A DNA stretch of 6,342 nt from Nitrosopumilaceae archaeon (GCA_007571225.1 RKRU01000042.1:1-6342), one strand, 5' to 3'; counted from the first letter of the stretch, positions 1-5,828 are shown. Notes: generated from the sequence alone by a model not told the origin. Translations and numbers: made by a program.

Positions 1-473
1 CTCATAACTCATAATCCTCATCACATGTCAGAAGGCTTTTCCGATTCCATCATCGACACCCCGTGACGTGTTTGATGCATGTAATTTTTAGTATTTTGGT
101 TATAACAGGGGTTCTGTTGCGAGCGCGGCAGACATGCTAGGTCATATGGCCTCATATGCGCTCCCCGGCACAAAAAGCGACTGCATAAGAGACCTCCCGA
201 ACCGTGCAATACCTGTTTGAGCCGTCCTTTTGGTATGTCTGTAAAAGACATGGAGGTTTTTGGTATATTGTAGTAGCTGGCCAGGTAATGCTCTCCTGCC
301 TGCCCGCCCGCAACAGTTACAACAAAACCCACAGCACAGTTTGGCCCTGTTCTCAATCTAGGTGGATTGGCTACGTATATGACATCAAAATGACTGCAAC
401 ATGTTACCCATATTTTTTCAAGGTATGTGCAGATCCTAGATTCCTAGTCGTTCTACCAGACATAATGACAGAA
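1..473. other. Left-edge region with no convincing gene
   Basis: I see no recognisable protein in this 473-base stretch. The longest frames are an unconvincing 111-residue reverse frame opening on TTG, with Cys/His-rich unrecognisable composition, and a forward frame that runs antisense through aIF5A. It does contain small symmetric elements: a near-palindrome at 139-152 centred on CATATG (one mismatch), GAGCGC at 121-126 mirrored by GCGCTC at 158-163, and a 6-bp stem ATGTCT/AGACAT at 235-240 and 246-251 with a 5-base loop. TTTTGGTAT occurs twice, at 228-236 and 258-266. The first 55 bases on the reverse strand resemble part of a box C/D sRNA (see findings). The region may be untranslated or regulatory DNA or may hold an RNA gene I cannot recognise. 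Confidence 0.5.
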
Positions 474-887
474 TCAGGTAGACTTTATGCGCATTATTTT
501 TGTCTTGTCCATAACAATCCAGTACTCTACGTTCTGGCCGTTCTCAAGCTTACCGCTTACCTCGTCGTCTATCAAGACCACATCTATGGTCTCGTATGTT
601 TCAGAGTCCATCACTTGTACGGTATCGCCCGTTATGGATATTATCTGGCCGATCTTTTTGTTGATCATCGGTACGTGTATCTGCATGCTGACAGGACCCA
701 CATGCGGTCTCTTTTGGCCGTCAAATATCCCTTCGCCCACTATTCTGGCCTTTGCGGCGCCATGCTTGCCGGGTTTTGAGGTGTCATACTCGACTATCTT
801 GCAGGGCTCGCCGCTTGGTTGATCTGAGTGTGGCAACAGGATATACGAACCTATTTTTAATGACCCCAAGTCTGCAGGCTTGCTCAT
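474..887 (-). CDS. aif5A: Archaeal translation factor aIF5A (hypusine-type)
   Basis: 137-residue protein, the usual length for archaeal IF5A. The N-terminal SH3-like domain (about residues 1-70) carries the loop S37-K-P-G-K-H-G43. K41 of that loop is the lysine that the family converts to deoxyhypusine/hypusine. The C-terminal half (about 72-137) fits the family's OB-fold domain. In the family, the protein binds the ribosome and relieves stalling, for example at proline-rich stretches. I chose the ATG at 887 because family similarity begins there (M-S-K-P-A-D-L) and an A/T-rich box lies about 26 bases upstream. The frame stays open to 965, but the extra 26 residues are Cys-rich and unlike the family. 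It is divergent from srp19; no deoxyhypusine synthase gene is in the window. Identification is firm from the hypusine loop and overall length. Confidence 0.95.
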   Translation of the reverse strand: MSKPADLGSLKIGSYILLPHSDQPSGEPCKIVEYDTSKPGKHGAAKARIVGEGIFDGQKRPHVGPVSMQIHVPMINKKIGQIISITGDTVQVMDSETYETIDVVLIDDEVSGKLENGQNVEYWIVMDKTKIMRIKST

Positions 888-907
888 ATGACCAAGCAGC
901 TCATGCG

Positions 908-917
908 AATATTTTAA
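908..917 (-). promoter_or_regulatory. TATA-like box of aIF5A
   Basis: Read on the reverse strand the element is TTAAAATATT, centred about 26 bases before the ATG at 887. This is the spacing from archaeal TATA box to transcription start, so the mRNA is probably leaderless or nearly so. Confidence 0.6.
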
Positions 918-963
918 CTTTGATGAACAAAGTCTGCAGGAATGTACCCTCCCCCCACATATC

Positions 964-1045
964 ATTTGGGTTCAGCGTAAACAATCTGCCGAGTTTGTGC
1001 CCGGAATCAATCGTTTGAGTACGTTGGACTCAGACGGCCGCCGGG
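964..1045 (+). repeat. Diverged repeat, copy A
   Basis: CAGCGTAAACAAT at 973-985 is identical to 5920-5932, and similarity to copy B continues to about 1045 with most early differences being transitions (C/T, G/A). The start of this copy (964-984, TTTGGGTTCAG then CGTAAACAA) also resembles 6019-6038 with one missing base. It lies in the gap between the divergent aIF5A and srp19 genes. In the frame that includes 994-996 (TTT) the sequence is open from 892 to 1101 and reads V-Q-R-K-Q-S-A-E-F-V-P, but there is no ATG and the TAG at 1102 ends it. It may be a remnant of a mobile or coding sequence, or a non-coding repeat. Confidence 0.6.
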
Positions 1046-1096
1046 TGCTTGCAAAGGAGACAACCTCCCACCCTTACGGCCCCCCATTCAGAGAAG

Positions 1097-1104
1097 TTAT
1101 TTAG
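1097..1104 (+). promoter_or_regulatory. TATA-like box of srp19
   Basis: TTATTTAG is centred about 25 bases before the GTG at 1125. The spacing supports GTG 1125 as a leaderless start. Confidence 0.5.
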
Positions 1105-1124
1105 TCGTCGGTATACATACAGGT

Positions 1125-1424
1125 GTGAAGGACTATGGGCACGTCACGGTCTGGCTGGACTATTTTAACAAGAACCTCAAAAAGTCTAGGGGTAGGAGAC
1201 AGGGGCTTGCAAAGTGCATCTTTGATCCCACCATAAAGGAGCTGATAGAGGCCGCAGAGGCCGCAGGCTTTGAGATCTCCGAAACTAGCGAGCGCGCGCG
1301 TTTTCCCCGCAGGCCGTACGTCCGTTCGGGTTATGTGGTCCTGCCAAAGTCAGGCCACAAGACCGCCACGCTCAACTCCATATCTAAACAACTGATTATA
1401 AAAAGAAACAGGCAGAAAAGATAA
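1125..1424 (+). CDS. srp19: Signal recognition particle protein SRP19
   Basis: 99-residue basic protein, the normal size for archaeal SRP19. It begins with the family-like strand V-T-V-W-L-D-Y-F, then a basic loop S-R-G-R-R. A helix follows (about residues 36-50), then F-E-I-S with an R-x-P-R-R-P-Y segment and a lysine-rich tail. In the family this protein binds helices 6 and 8 of SRP RNA and prepares it for SRP54, acting in co-translational targeting of membrane and secreted proteins. The start is GTG at 1125: no ATG fits, the family pattern begins within a few residues, and a TATA-like box lies at the leaderless distance. It is divergent from aIF5A; a 72-base gap with its own TATA-like box separates it from gar1. 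The SRP RNA and SRP54 genes are not visible here. Confidence 0.9.
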   Translation: MKDYGHVTVWLDYFNKNLKKSRGRRQGLAKCIFDPTIKELIEAAEAAGFEISETSERARFPRRPYVRSGYVVLPKSGHKTATLNSISKQLIIKRNRQKR

Positions 1425-1467
1425 GAATAAACTACTTCGTTACTCAAACAATTTTGATCGACTACTG

Positions 1468-1475
1468 ACTTAAAG
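1468..1475 (+). promoter_or_regulatory. TATA-like box of the gar1-tfb operon
   Basis: ACTTAAAG is centred about 25 bases before the ATG at 1497, again consistent with a leaderless transcript. It lies in the 72-base gap after srp19, so the pair can be transcribed independently of srp19. Confidence 0.5.
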
Positions 1476-1496
1476 GGGCAATACGTAGTATCTATC

Positions 1497-1781
1497 ATGC
1501 AGGAGATCGGTGAGGTGTTGCATGTTGCAGGCAGCGGCAGGGTCATAATCAGGCTCTCAGAAGCCGTGCCAGAAGGCAGTGTCCTGTGGGACAGAAGAGG
1601 TACAAGGATCGCCAAGGTTCAGGAGATCATAGGCCCGATAGGTGCGCCGTTTGCTTCGGCCGTCCCCCTTACAAACACAGTCAAAAAGTACATGGGCGCG
1701 GCCGTCTTTATAGGCATGACAGCAGACACCAAACGGTCTCCGGCAGACGCAAAAAGAAGAAAGAGGAGAAGAGCAAGATGA
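1497..1781 (+). CDS. gar1: H/ACA ribonucleoprotein subunit Gar1
   Basis: 94-residue protein matching the small archaeal Gar1 core, a six-stranded beta barrel. The pattern is G-E-V-L-H near the start, then S-G-R-V-I-I-R, P-E-G-S-V-L-W-D, I-A-K-V-Q-E-I-I-G-P-I and A-P-F-A. In the family, Gar1 contacts the pseudouridine synthase Cbf5 in H/ACA particles that modify rRNA, and it helps substrate loading and release. The C-terminus (about residues 80-94) is a run of Lys/Arg, a plausible RNA-binding tail; archaeal Gar1 often lacks the long RGG domains of eukaryotes. The stop codon overlaps the tfb start (ATGA), so the two are translationally coupled. Naf1-like proteins share this fold, but the short length and the tfb neighbour favour Gar1. 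Confidence 0.88.
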   Translation: MQEIGEVLHVAGSGRVIIRLSEAVPEGSVLWDRRGTRIAKVQEIIGPIGAPFASAVPLTNTVKKYMGAAVFIGMTADTKRSPADAKRRKRRRAR

Positions 1782-2740
1782 AGTTGCTAGAAAAAGAAGA
1801 AGAAGAACAGAACAACTGTTCAAAATGCCATGCCATGTTGATAGTCGACATGCAGAATGGCGAAACCGTATGCAGTAGATGCGGCATCGTAGCCGACGGC
1901 CAGATGATCGACTACGGTCCAGAGAGCATCACCACGACACACGAGGATAAGATGAAGTGTACAAGGGCATCAGGACTCAATACATACTCGCAGCACGATC
2001 TGGGCATATCCACGGACATAGCCATGTCAAAGACGGACTTTAACGGCAAGTCGATCGACAGCAGGCTGGTGAACAAGATGAACAATCTGCGAAACTGGCA
2101 AAAGTGGATCAGGGTTTCAAACTCCCACGAGCGGAGGCTTGCAACCATACTGTCATGCATGGGCGAGGCAGTAGATACCCTCGGGCTATCAAAGAACGTA
2201 CTGGAGACGGCTGCAATACTGTACCGGAACATAGACAACCACATGGATATCAAGGGCAAGTCCATAGAAGGCATGGCCGCTGCAATACTGTACATGGCCT
2301 GCAAGCGATGTGATGTGGTACGCTCTATCAGCGAGATATCAGAACGCATGAGCCCCACCAAGAAGCCCAAAACAAAGATCGCATCCAAGTACTATAGGAT
2401 GATCGTCATGGAGATGGGGCAGACAAGCACGCCCACCGTTTCCACGGCAAAGTACATCTCAAAGTTCGCAAACAACGCACAAGTAGACACTAGGGTGGAG
2501 CGACTGGCCCTCTCAATTGCAGAGAAGACCAAAAAAACCACCATAATGGACGGCAAGTCGCCGCACGGAATAGCCGCGGCGTACCTGTACATGGCCTCCA
2601 CCCTGCTAGGATACAGTCTTCCACAGAGGGAGATCTCTGACGTTGCAGATGTAACGGAGGTCACCATACGCAACAGGTGCAAAGAGATACTGACAAACTA
2701 CAACATAAGAATCATTCTAAAACCTGCAAACACAAGATAA
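1778..2740 (+). CDS. tfb: Transcription initiation factor B (TFB)
   Basis: 320-residue archaeal homologue of TFIIB. An N-terminal zinc ribbon has C14-x2-C17-x14-C32-x2-C35. A linker (about 45-112) contains H-D-L-G-I-S-T and L-R-N-W-Q, the B-reader/linker region. Two cyclin-like repeats follow (about 115-210 and 218-312). Each carries the same landmark: G-K-S-x2-G-x-A-A-A-x-L-Y-M-A at 160-174 and 259-273. In the family it binds the TBP-TATA complex and the BRE and recruits RNA polymerase. The ATG at 1778 is chosen because it overlaps the gar1 stop and leaves an acidic lead-in before the zinc ribbon; a longer upstream frame merely shadows gar1. These archaea often encode several TFBs, so this may be one paralogue. 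All key Cys residues are present and the gene looks intact. Confidence 0.97.
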   Translation: MKLLEKEEEEQNNCSKCHAMLIVDMQNGETVCSRCGIVADGQMIDYGPESITTTHEDKMKCTRASGLNTYSQHDLGISTDIAMSKTDFNGKSIDSRLVNKMNNLRNWQKWIRVSNSHERRLATILSCMGEAVDTLGLSKNVLETAAILYRNIDNHMDIKGKSIEGMAAAILYMACKRCDVVRSISEISERMSPTKKPKTKIASKYYRMIVMEMGQTSTPTVSTAKYISKFANNAQVDTRVERLALSIAEKTKKTTIMDGKSPHGIAAAYLYMASTLLGYSLPQREISDVADVTEVTIRNRCKEILTNYNIRIILKPANTR

Positions 2741-2750
2741 TTCCAAAAAC

Positions 2751-2762
2751 CCTTCTTTTTTT
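2751..2762 (+). terminator. T-rich terminator after tfb
   Basis: CCTTCTTTTTTT lies 11 bases past the tfb stop, with seven uninterrupted T at 2756-2762. This is the typical archaeal poly-U termination signal; no strong hairpin precedes it. Confidence 0.65.
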
Positions 2763-2839
2763 AATTATTATGCACATATGTGCCCCGTAGGCAAGCGCCC
2801 GTAATTCCAGTTCCAGTACCACAACAAAATGTTTGGGGG

Positions 2840-2884
2840 TAGTGATGCGTGGGATAGTGATGCGTGGGATAGTGATGCGTGGGA
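2840..2884 (+). repeat. Three perfect tandem 15-bp repeats
   Basis: The unit TAGTGATGCGTGGGA occurs three times without mismatch (2840-2854, 2855-2869, 2870-2884), followed by a partial TA. As 15 is a multiple of three, all frames through it stay periodic, which explains the repetitive translations on the reverse strand. It lies about 80 bases beyond the tfb terminator and 300 bases before sufC. Confidence 0.95.
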
Positions 2885-2989
2885 TAATAACGGCCGCACT
2901 GCAATGAGTTCTGCTTAGCACACCATGCCATCCAAATAAAGAAACAACTAGTCCCCGTGCAAAGGGAGGGCCAAACAATGTACAGAAAT

Positions 2990-3014
2990 GGCCGGCACGA
3001 TACAGGCCGGCACG
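2990..3014 (+). repeat. GGCCGGCACG direct repeat, 15-base period
   Basis: The 10-mer GGCCGGCACG occurs at 2990-2999 and 3005-3014, starts 15 bases apart, the same period as the tandem unit upstream although the sequence differs. Flanks are partly similar (ACAGAAAT versus ACGATACA). A GC-rich island in an AT-rich gap. Confidence 0.8.
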
Positions 3015-3157
3015 TGACAGGAGCCGTCCCTGTACACTGCCTACTGTAAAGCGCAAGGAATTCATTTCTTAGAATGGCTGTTGAGTACAGGCAGGCCAGT
3101 GGCAGTACGACCACTGCAGCCGTATGTACATGCTTAGGATCAGCTAAATTTCGTCTG

Positions 3158-3167
3158 TATTATATAA
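3158..3167 (+). promoter_or_regulatory. TATA box of sufC
   Basis: TATTATATAA, the best TATA match in the window, is centred about 25 bases before the ATG at 3188. It fixes that ATG as the start of a leaderless mRNA and argues against starting at 3074. Confidence 0.75.
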
Positions 3168-3187
3168 CGACACCAAAAACGCCAAGC

Positions 3188-3961
3188 ATGGCAGAATTGG
3201 AGATAAGAGACCTGCATGTCAACCGCGACGGCAAGGAGATACTCAAGGGGGTCAACCTAAAGACCGGCCCCGGCCAGGTACATGCCATCATGGGCCCAAA
3301 TGGCTCCGGCAAGAGCACGCTTGCATATACGTTGCTTGCACACCCAAAATACGAAGTGACGCAGGGCGATATACTGCTTGACGGCGAGAGCATACTGGAG
3401 ATGACAGCAGACGAGAGATCACGACATGGACTCTTTTTGGGATTCCAGTATCCCACGGAAGTCTCCGGCGTAGGATTCTCGCACTTTCTCAGAACCGCAT
3501 ACAACTCTCTGAGCAAGGCACTAGAGGGGGACGACAGAGAAGTCTTTATCACAGTCAGGGAGTTTCAAAAGTATCTACGTGGAAATCTCGAAAAGGTTGG
3601 CCTGAGCGAAGAGTTCCTGTCTAGATATCTAAACGAGGGATTTTCAGGTGGAGAGAAGAAGCGTGCCGAGGTACTCCAGATGGCAGTCCTAAGACCAAGA
3701 ATATCTATACTTGACGAGCCGGATTCTGGACTCGATATTGATGCAGTCCAGGCAGTTGCAAAGGCCATCAGCCAAGTATCGAGTGTCGATTCCACCATAG
3801 TAGTAATTACACACTATGCAAGGATTCTAAAGTTCCTGAAAAAGCTGGACTACGTCCATGTCTTTGCCAACGGCCGCATTCTAAGAACGGGTGATGCGTC
3901 ACTGGCCGACAAGCTGGAGCGTGACGGATACGACTGGGTCATAGAAAAGGCCGCGGCTTGA
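3188..3961 (+). CDS. sufC: SufC, Fe-S cluster assembly ATPase
   Basis: 257-residue ABC-type ATPase of normal SufC length. Walker A is G-P-N-G-S-G-K-S-T at 36-44. The Q-loop region is F-Q-Y-P-T at 86-90. The signature F-S-G-G-E-K-K-R at 152-159 has the E-K-K-R form typical of SufC. Walker B runs into I-L-D-E-P-D-S-G-L-D (174-183) with E177 as catalytic base, and the switch histidine is H209. SufC binds SufB and SufD and powers assembly of Fe-S clusters on the SufBCD scaffold in the cytosol. The ATG at 3188 is preferred because the family N-terminus begins there and the TATA box sits at leaderless distance; an in-frame ATG at 3074 would add 38 unrelated residues. sufB and sufD do not follow directly: the next gene is convergent. 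D-E-P replaces the D-E-S/I seen in many bacterial SufC, a conservative difference. Confidence 0.96.
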   Translation: MAELEIRDLHVNRDGKEILKGVNLKTGPGQVHAIMGPNGSGKSTLAYTLLAHPKYEVTQGDILLDGESILEMTADERSRHGLFLGFQYPTEVSGVGFSHFLRTAYNSLSKALEGDDREVFITVREFQKYLRGNLEKVGLSEEFLSRYLNEGFSGGEKKRAEVLQMAVLRPRISILDEPDSGLDIDAVQAVAKAISQVSSVDSTIVVITHYARILKFLKKLDYVHVFANGRILRTGDASLADKLERDGYDWVIEKAAA

Positions 3962-3996
3962 ATGGCGGTTTTGTACCTACAATAATTACATTTTAT

Positions 3997-4003
3997 AAAA
4001 AAC
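3997..4003 (-). terminator. T-run terminator of the OB-fold gene
   Basis: The A-run at 3997-4002 reads as at least six T on the reverse strand, 33 bases past the stop of the OB-fold gene at 4035. The surrounding 73-base gap between convergent sufC and the OB-fold gene is AT-rich, and probably terminates both transcripts. Confidence 0.45.
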
Positions 4004-4034
4004 CTGTCTGACTTATAATTTGAGGACGGGTTTA

Positions 4035-4355
4035 CTAGTTGTCTGGATTGATCTTCATCTCGCCGTATTTGCCCTTTGAGATTGAGATCTCGCCGCGGAA
4101 CTCCTTTGTGTAGCCGTTGATTATCTCTATAACGTCGCCCTCTTTGACCTTTGTAGTCTCATCACCCCACAGGGTGAGTTTGATCTCGTCTTCAGGAGTG
4201 TCCCCGTCGGAGAGTATGTCGTCGCATACGTTCATTGGTTGGTTTGATGATCTCAGGTTGACGGTACGGACTTGACCAACACTCTTTATCTTTCCCTTTA
4301 TGTTTATACCACTGCGCATCTTTTTTGCCTGCGATATAGGAATGAACTCTGCCAT
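4035..4355 (-). CDS. OB-fold single-stranded-DNA-binding protein (SSB/RPA-like)
   Basis: 106-residue protein made of a single OB fold. It starts with I-P-I-S-Q-A-K-K-M, then a strand I-N-I-K-G-K-I-K-S-V-G. The diagnostic I-K-L-T-L-W-G-D-E is at about 57-65, followed by V-K-E-G-D-V-I-E-I-I-N-G-Y and G-E-I-S-I-S-K-G. The L-T-L-W-G followed by K-x-G-D/Q-x-V/I pattern is that of crenarchaeal SSB and RPA-type proteins, which coat single-stranded DNA in replication and repair. It lacks the long flexible acidic tail of bacterial and Sulfolobus SSB and ends soon after the barrel. Because of that it may be one subunit or have a specialised role; RNA binding is also possible. ATG 4355 is supported by a TATA-like box 25 bases upstream. 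It is convergent with sufC and co-oriented with the Rieske gene, 118 bases downstream of it, with its own promoter. Confidence 0.85.
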   Translation of the reverse strand: MAEFIPISQAKKMRSGINIKGKIKSVGQVRTVNLRSSNQPMNVCDDILSDGDTPEDEIKLTLWGDETTKVKEGDVIEIINGYTKEFRGEISISKGKYGEMKINPDN

Positions 4356-4375
4356 GTGTAAGCCATCATCCGCAC

Positions 4376-4384
4376 AATTATAAG
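4376..4384 (-). promoter_or_regulatory. TATA-like box of the OB-fold gene
   Basis: CTTATAATT on the reverse strand, centred 25 bases before the ATG at 4355; leaderless spacing, so the gene need not depend on read-through from the Rieske gene. Confidence 0.6.
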
Positions 4385-4429
4385 CCTTTCATCTGCAATA
4401 ATATGCTCATTAACATATCAATCTGGCAC

Positions 4430-4469
4430 CACAAAACCACAGATACAAAAACAGGTATGCGGTTTTGTG
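4430..4469 (-). terminator. Hairpin and T-rich loop after the Rieske gene
   Basis: A perfect 9-bp inverted repeat (CACAAAACC at 4430-4438, GGTTTTGTG at 4461-4469) with a 22-base loop starts 4 bases past the Rieske stop. On the reverse strand the loop contains TGTTTTTGT, so the structure may terminate or stabilise the Rieske mRNA. A chance A/T-rich palindrome is not excluded. Confidence 0.4.
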
Positions 4470-4473
4470 CGGG

Positions 4474-4785
4474 CTATATCTCCACAAATACATCTCCAGA
4501 TTCCGTGACCGTCTTGTATGAACCCAGATCACGTATGGTAACAGGAAACTTGGTCAGCTTGCCGCTTGTACAGTCAAACTGGGCTCCGTGCCATCCGCAG
4601 ACTACCGTGCAACCGTCCCTAAACACACCTTCCGAGAGAGATGCCCCCGCATGGGTACACGTATCATCTGTAGCATAGTACTTACCGTCTATGTTGGTTA
4701 CCAAGACATCCTGTCCGTTTATGGTCACCTTCTTCATGCTACCCGGCTGGAGTTCTGCCTCCTTACAGATAAGAAATCTTCCCAT
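4474..4785 (-). CDS. Rieske [2Fe-2S] ferredoxin-type protein
   Basis: 103-residue single-domain Rieske protein. The cluster ligands are C43-x-H45 and C63-x2-H66, spaced by 17 residues, in the boxes C-T-H-A-G and C-G-W-H-G. The family's later motif is present as F-D-x2-S-G-K (about 70-76). There is no signal peptide or membrane anchor, so it is a soluble cytoplasmic carrier, unlike the Rieske subunit of cytochrome bc complexes. The residue set resembles ferredoxins of Rieske oxygenase systems or nitrite-reductase small subunits; no oxygenase or reductase neighbour is present, so the electron partner is unknown. It is divergent from the GNAT gene and its promoter lies in or next to that gene's first codons. 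sufC nearby could provide cluster assembly, but that is only proximity. Confidence 0.93.
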   Translation of the reverse strand: MGRFLICKEAELQPGSMKKVTINGQDVLVTNIDGKYYATDDTCTHAGASLSEGVFRDGCTVVCGWHGAQFDCTSGKLTKFPVTIRDLGSYKTVTESGDVFVEI

Positions 4786-4800
4786 GCTGCTTTTATCTGA

Positions 4801-5805
4801 GTGGCCTTAATATCTTGTTGTTACAAGTTGGAATCTGGCACAGTACGCAGGGTGCGCCCTGACGACAAGAAACGCGTTCTGCGATTCTGCAATAATACGT
4901 TCAGCTGGGGCGATTATATAGACACGGTGTGGGATTCGTGGCTAGAAGAGGGGGAGTTCTTTACATATGGTATATATGGCGATGCGCAATCGCGCGCGGC
5001 CTCTTCTCAAGCAGACGACCCCGTGGGAATCTGCCATGCACATATGCACAAACGGCAGGTCTGGATAGAGGGCATACGCGTCCATCCAGATTATCGCCGC
5101 AGGGGCATTGCAGCAGTACTAGTCAAGACTGCAGAGGACTCGGCGCGAAATCTCCACGGCATGGCCGTGTCGCGTATGCTGATCGACACTGTAAACAGTC
5201 CCTCACTGAGCATGGCAAGACTGCTTGGCTATACGATATCGCAGACATGGATATACCACCACCTGAATCCGGGTGCAAGTATGGCTACCAGAGGGAACGG
5301 GGCGACAGACCCAAGAATACAGATGTCCACAGACGAGGAGCTTGATCCAGAATTCTATTCATATTATGTCAAATCGTGGCGGTGGTACGAGACAGGGCAT
5401 GTCGTACCGTCTGATCTTTTAGGGGGTGGAATGGGGGCTGTGGTGGTGGCGTCCGCATCCACAGACAGTAATAAAAACGATGGAGATGTTGCAGGCGCAA
5501 GTACGGCCTACGAGGGCATTCTAAAGGACACGGTTGCAATCATGACGGTTTCAAGGTCGATAGGAGGTACGGGAACGACCCTCTCTGCAACGCTGTATCC
5601 AGGTTCGGATGACGCCGTATGTAGAGTGCTTGCATACCTGCAAGAACAAGCAGCCACACATGGCTGCTCGTCGATAAATGTCTTCTCCAAGACACCGCTA
5701 CCCGCATACGACACCCTCAAGCCACGGTTTACGTTCCACCTTGTTGAAAAGTCTCTTGTTGCACAAGAGGAGGTAGAACCAAACGCTGTCCATCCCTCTA
5801 GGTAA
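4801..5805 (+). CDS. GNAT-family N-acetyltransferase with long C-terminal part
   Basis: 334 residues from GTG 4801, or 325 from TTG 4828. The N-terminal half (about 14-165) is a GNAT domain: strand T-V-R-R-V-R-P with D-D-K-K, then V-G-I-C-H-A-H and W-I-E-G-I-R-V-H-P-D-Y-R-R-R-G-I-A (88-104). In that stretch R99-x-x-G102-x-A104 is the acetyl-CoA pyrophosphate loop. A-R-L-L-G-Y-T later matches the usual 'LGF/Y' helix-turn. The family transfers acetyl from acetyl-CoA to an amine; the substrate cannot be read here. The C-terminal half (about 170-325) has no motif I recognise; its helices and strands could be a degenerate second GNAT fold, with a Ser/Asp/Asn-rich insertion near 220-240. The start is uncertain because the Rieske promoter overlaps the first codons. 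The conserved first strand requires a start before about 4837. Confidence 0.85.
   Translation: MALISCCYKLESGTVRRVRPDDKKRVLRFCNNTFSWGDYIDTVWDSWLEEGEFFTYGIYGDAQSRAASSQADDPVGICHAHMHKRQVWIEGIRVHPDYRRRGIAAVLVKTAEDSARNLHGMAVSRMLIDTVNSPSLSMARLLGYTISQTWIYHHLNPGASMATRGNGATDPRIQMSTDEELDPEFYSYYVKSWRWYETGHVVPSDLLGGGMGAVVVASASTDSNKNDGDVAGASTAYEGILKDTVAIMTVSRSIGGTGTTLSATLYPGSDDAVCRVLAYLQEQAATHGCSSINVFSKTPLPAYDTLKPRFTFHLVEKSLVAQEEVEPNAVHPSR
4806..4814 (-). promoter_or_regulatory. TATA-like box of the Rieske gene
   Basis: GATATTAAG on the reverse strand, centred 25 bases before the ATG at 4785. If the GNAT gene starts at GTG 4801, this box lies inside its first five codons; a start at TTG 4828 would free it. 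Confidence 0.55.
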
Positions 5806-5828
5806 GCTGCTCAATCTCGACTATTTTG

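Larger units (their letters stand above)
2741..3187. other. Non-coding gap between tfb and sufC
   Basis: 447 bases without a believable gene. Two overlapping 117-residue reverse frames contain low-complexity readings of the 15-bp repeats and resemble no family. The forward frame opening at 3074 is an upstream extension of sufC. The gap contains the tfb terminator, three tandem 15-bp units, GGCCGGCACG twice 15 bases apart, TGTACAG (2979-2985) with CTGTACA (3030-3036), a 6-bp stem CAGTGG/CCACTG at 3097-3102 and 3111-3116, and the sufC promoter. The density of short symmetric elements suggests regulatory DNA or an unannotated RNA, but neither is shown. Confidence 0.55.

Noticed and set aside
21..356. 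Reverse 111-codon frame at the left edge
   Set aside because: It opens with TTG, lacks a TATA-like box at the usual distance, and its Cys/His-rich translation resembles no family.
204..779. Forward 191-codon frame
   Set aside because: It runs antisense through aIF5A and has no family resemblance; aIF5A explains the conserved sequence.
868..940. Direct repeat AAGTCTGCAGG at 868-878 and 930-940
   Set aside because: One copy codes for the aIF5A N-terminus and the other is upstream; 11 bases without wider similarity may be chance.
888..965. N-terminal extension of aIF5A to ATG 965
   Set aside because: The added 26 residues do not match the family and would cover the TATA-like box that fits ATG 887.
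1586..1777. N-terminal extension of TFB
   Set aside because: It is the gar1 sequence read in another frame; the true start overlaps the gar1 stop.
2840..2884. CRISPR array
   Set aside because: The units are directly adjacent with no spacers and only 15 bp long.
2712..3114. Two overlapping 117-codon reverse frames in the tfb-sufC gap
   Set aside because: Their repetitive T-I-P-R-I and T-H-H-Y-P runs are translations of the 15-bp repeats; no conserved domain and no good promoter.
3074..3187. N-terminal extension of SufC to ATG 3074
   Set aside because: The extra 38 residues are unrelated to SufC, and the strong TATA box at 3158-3167 lies inside them.
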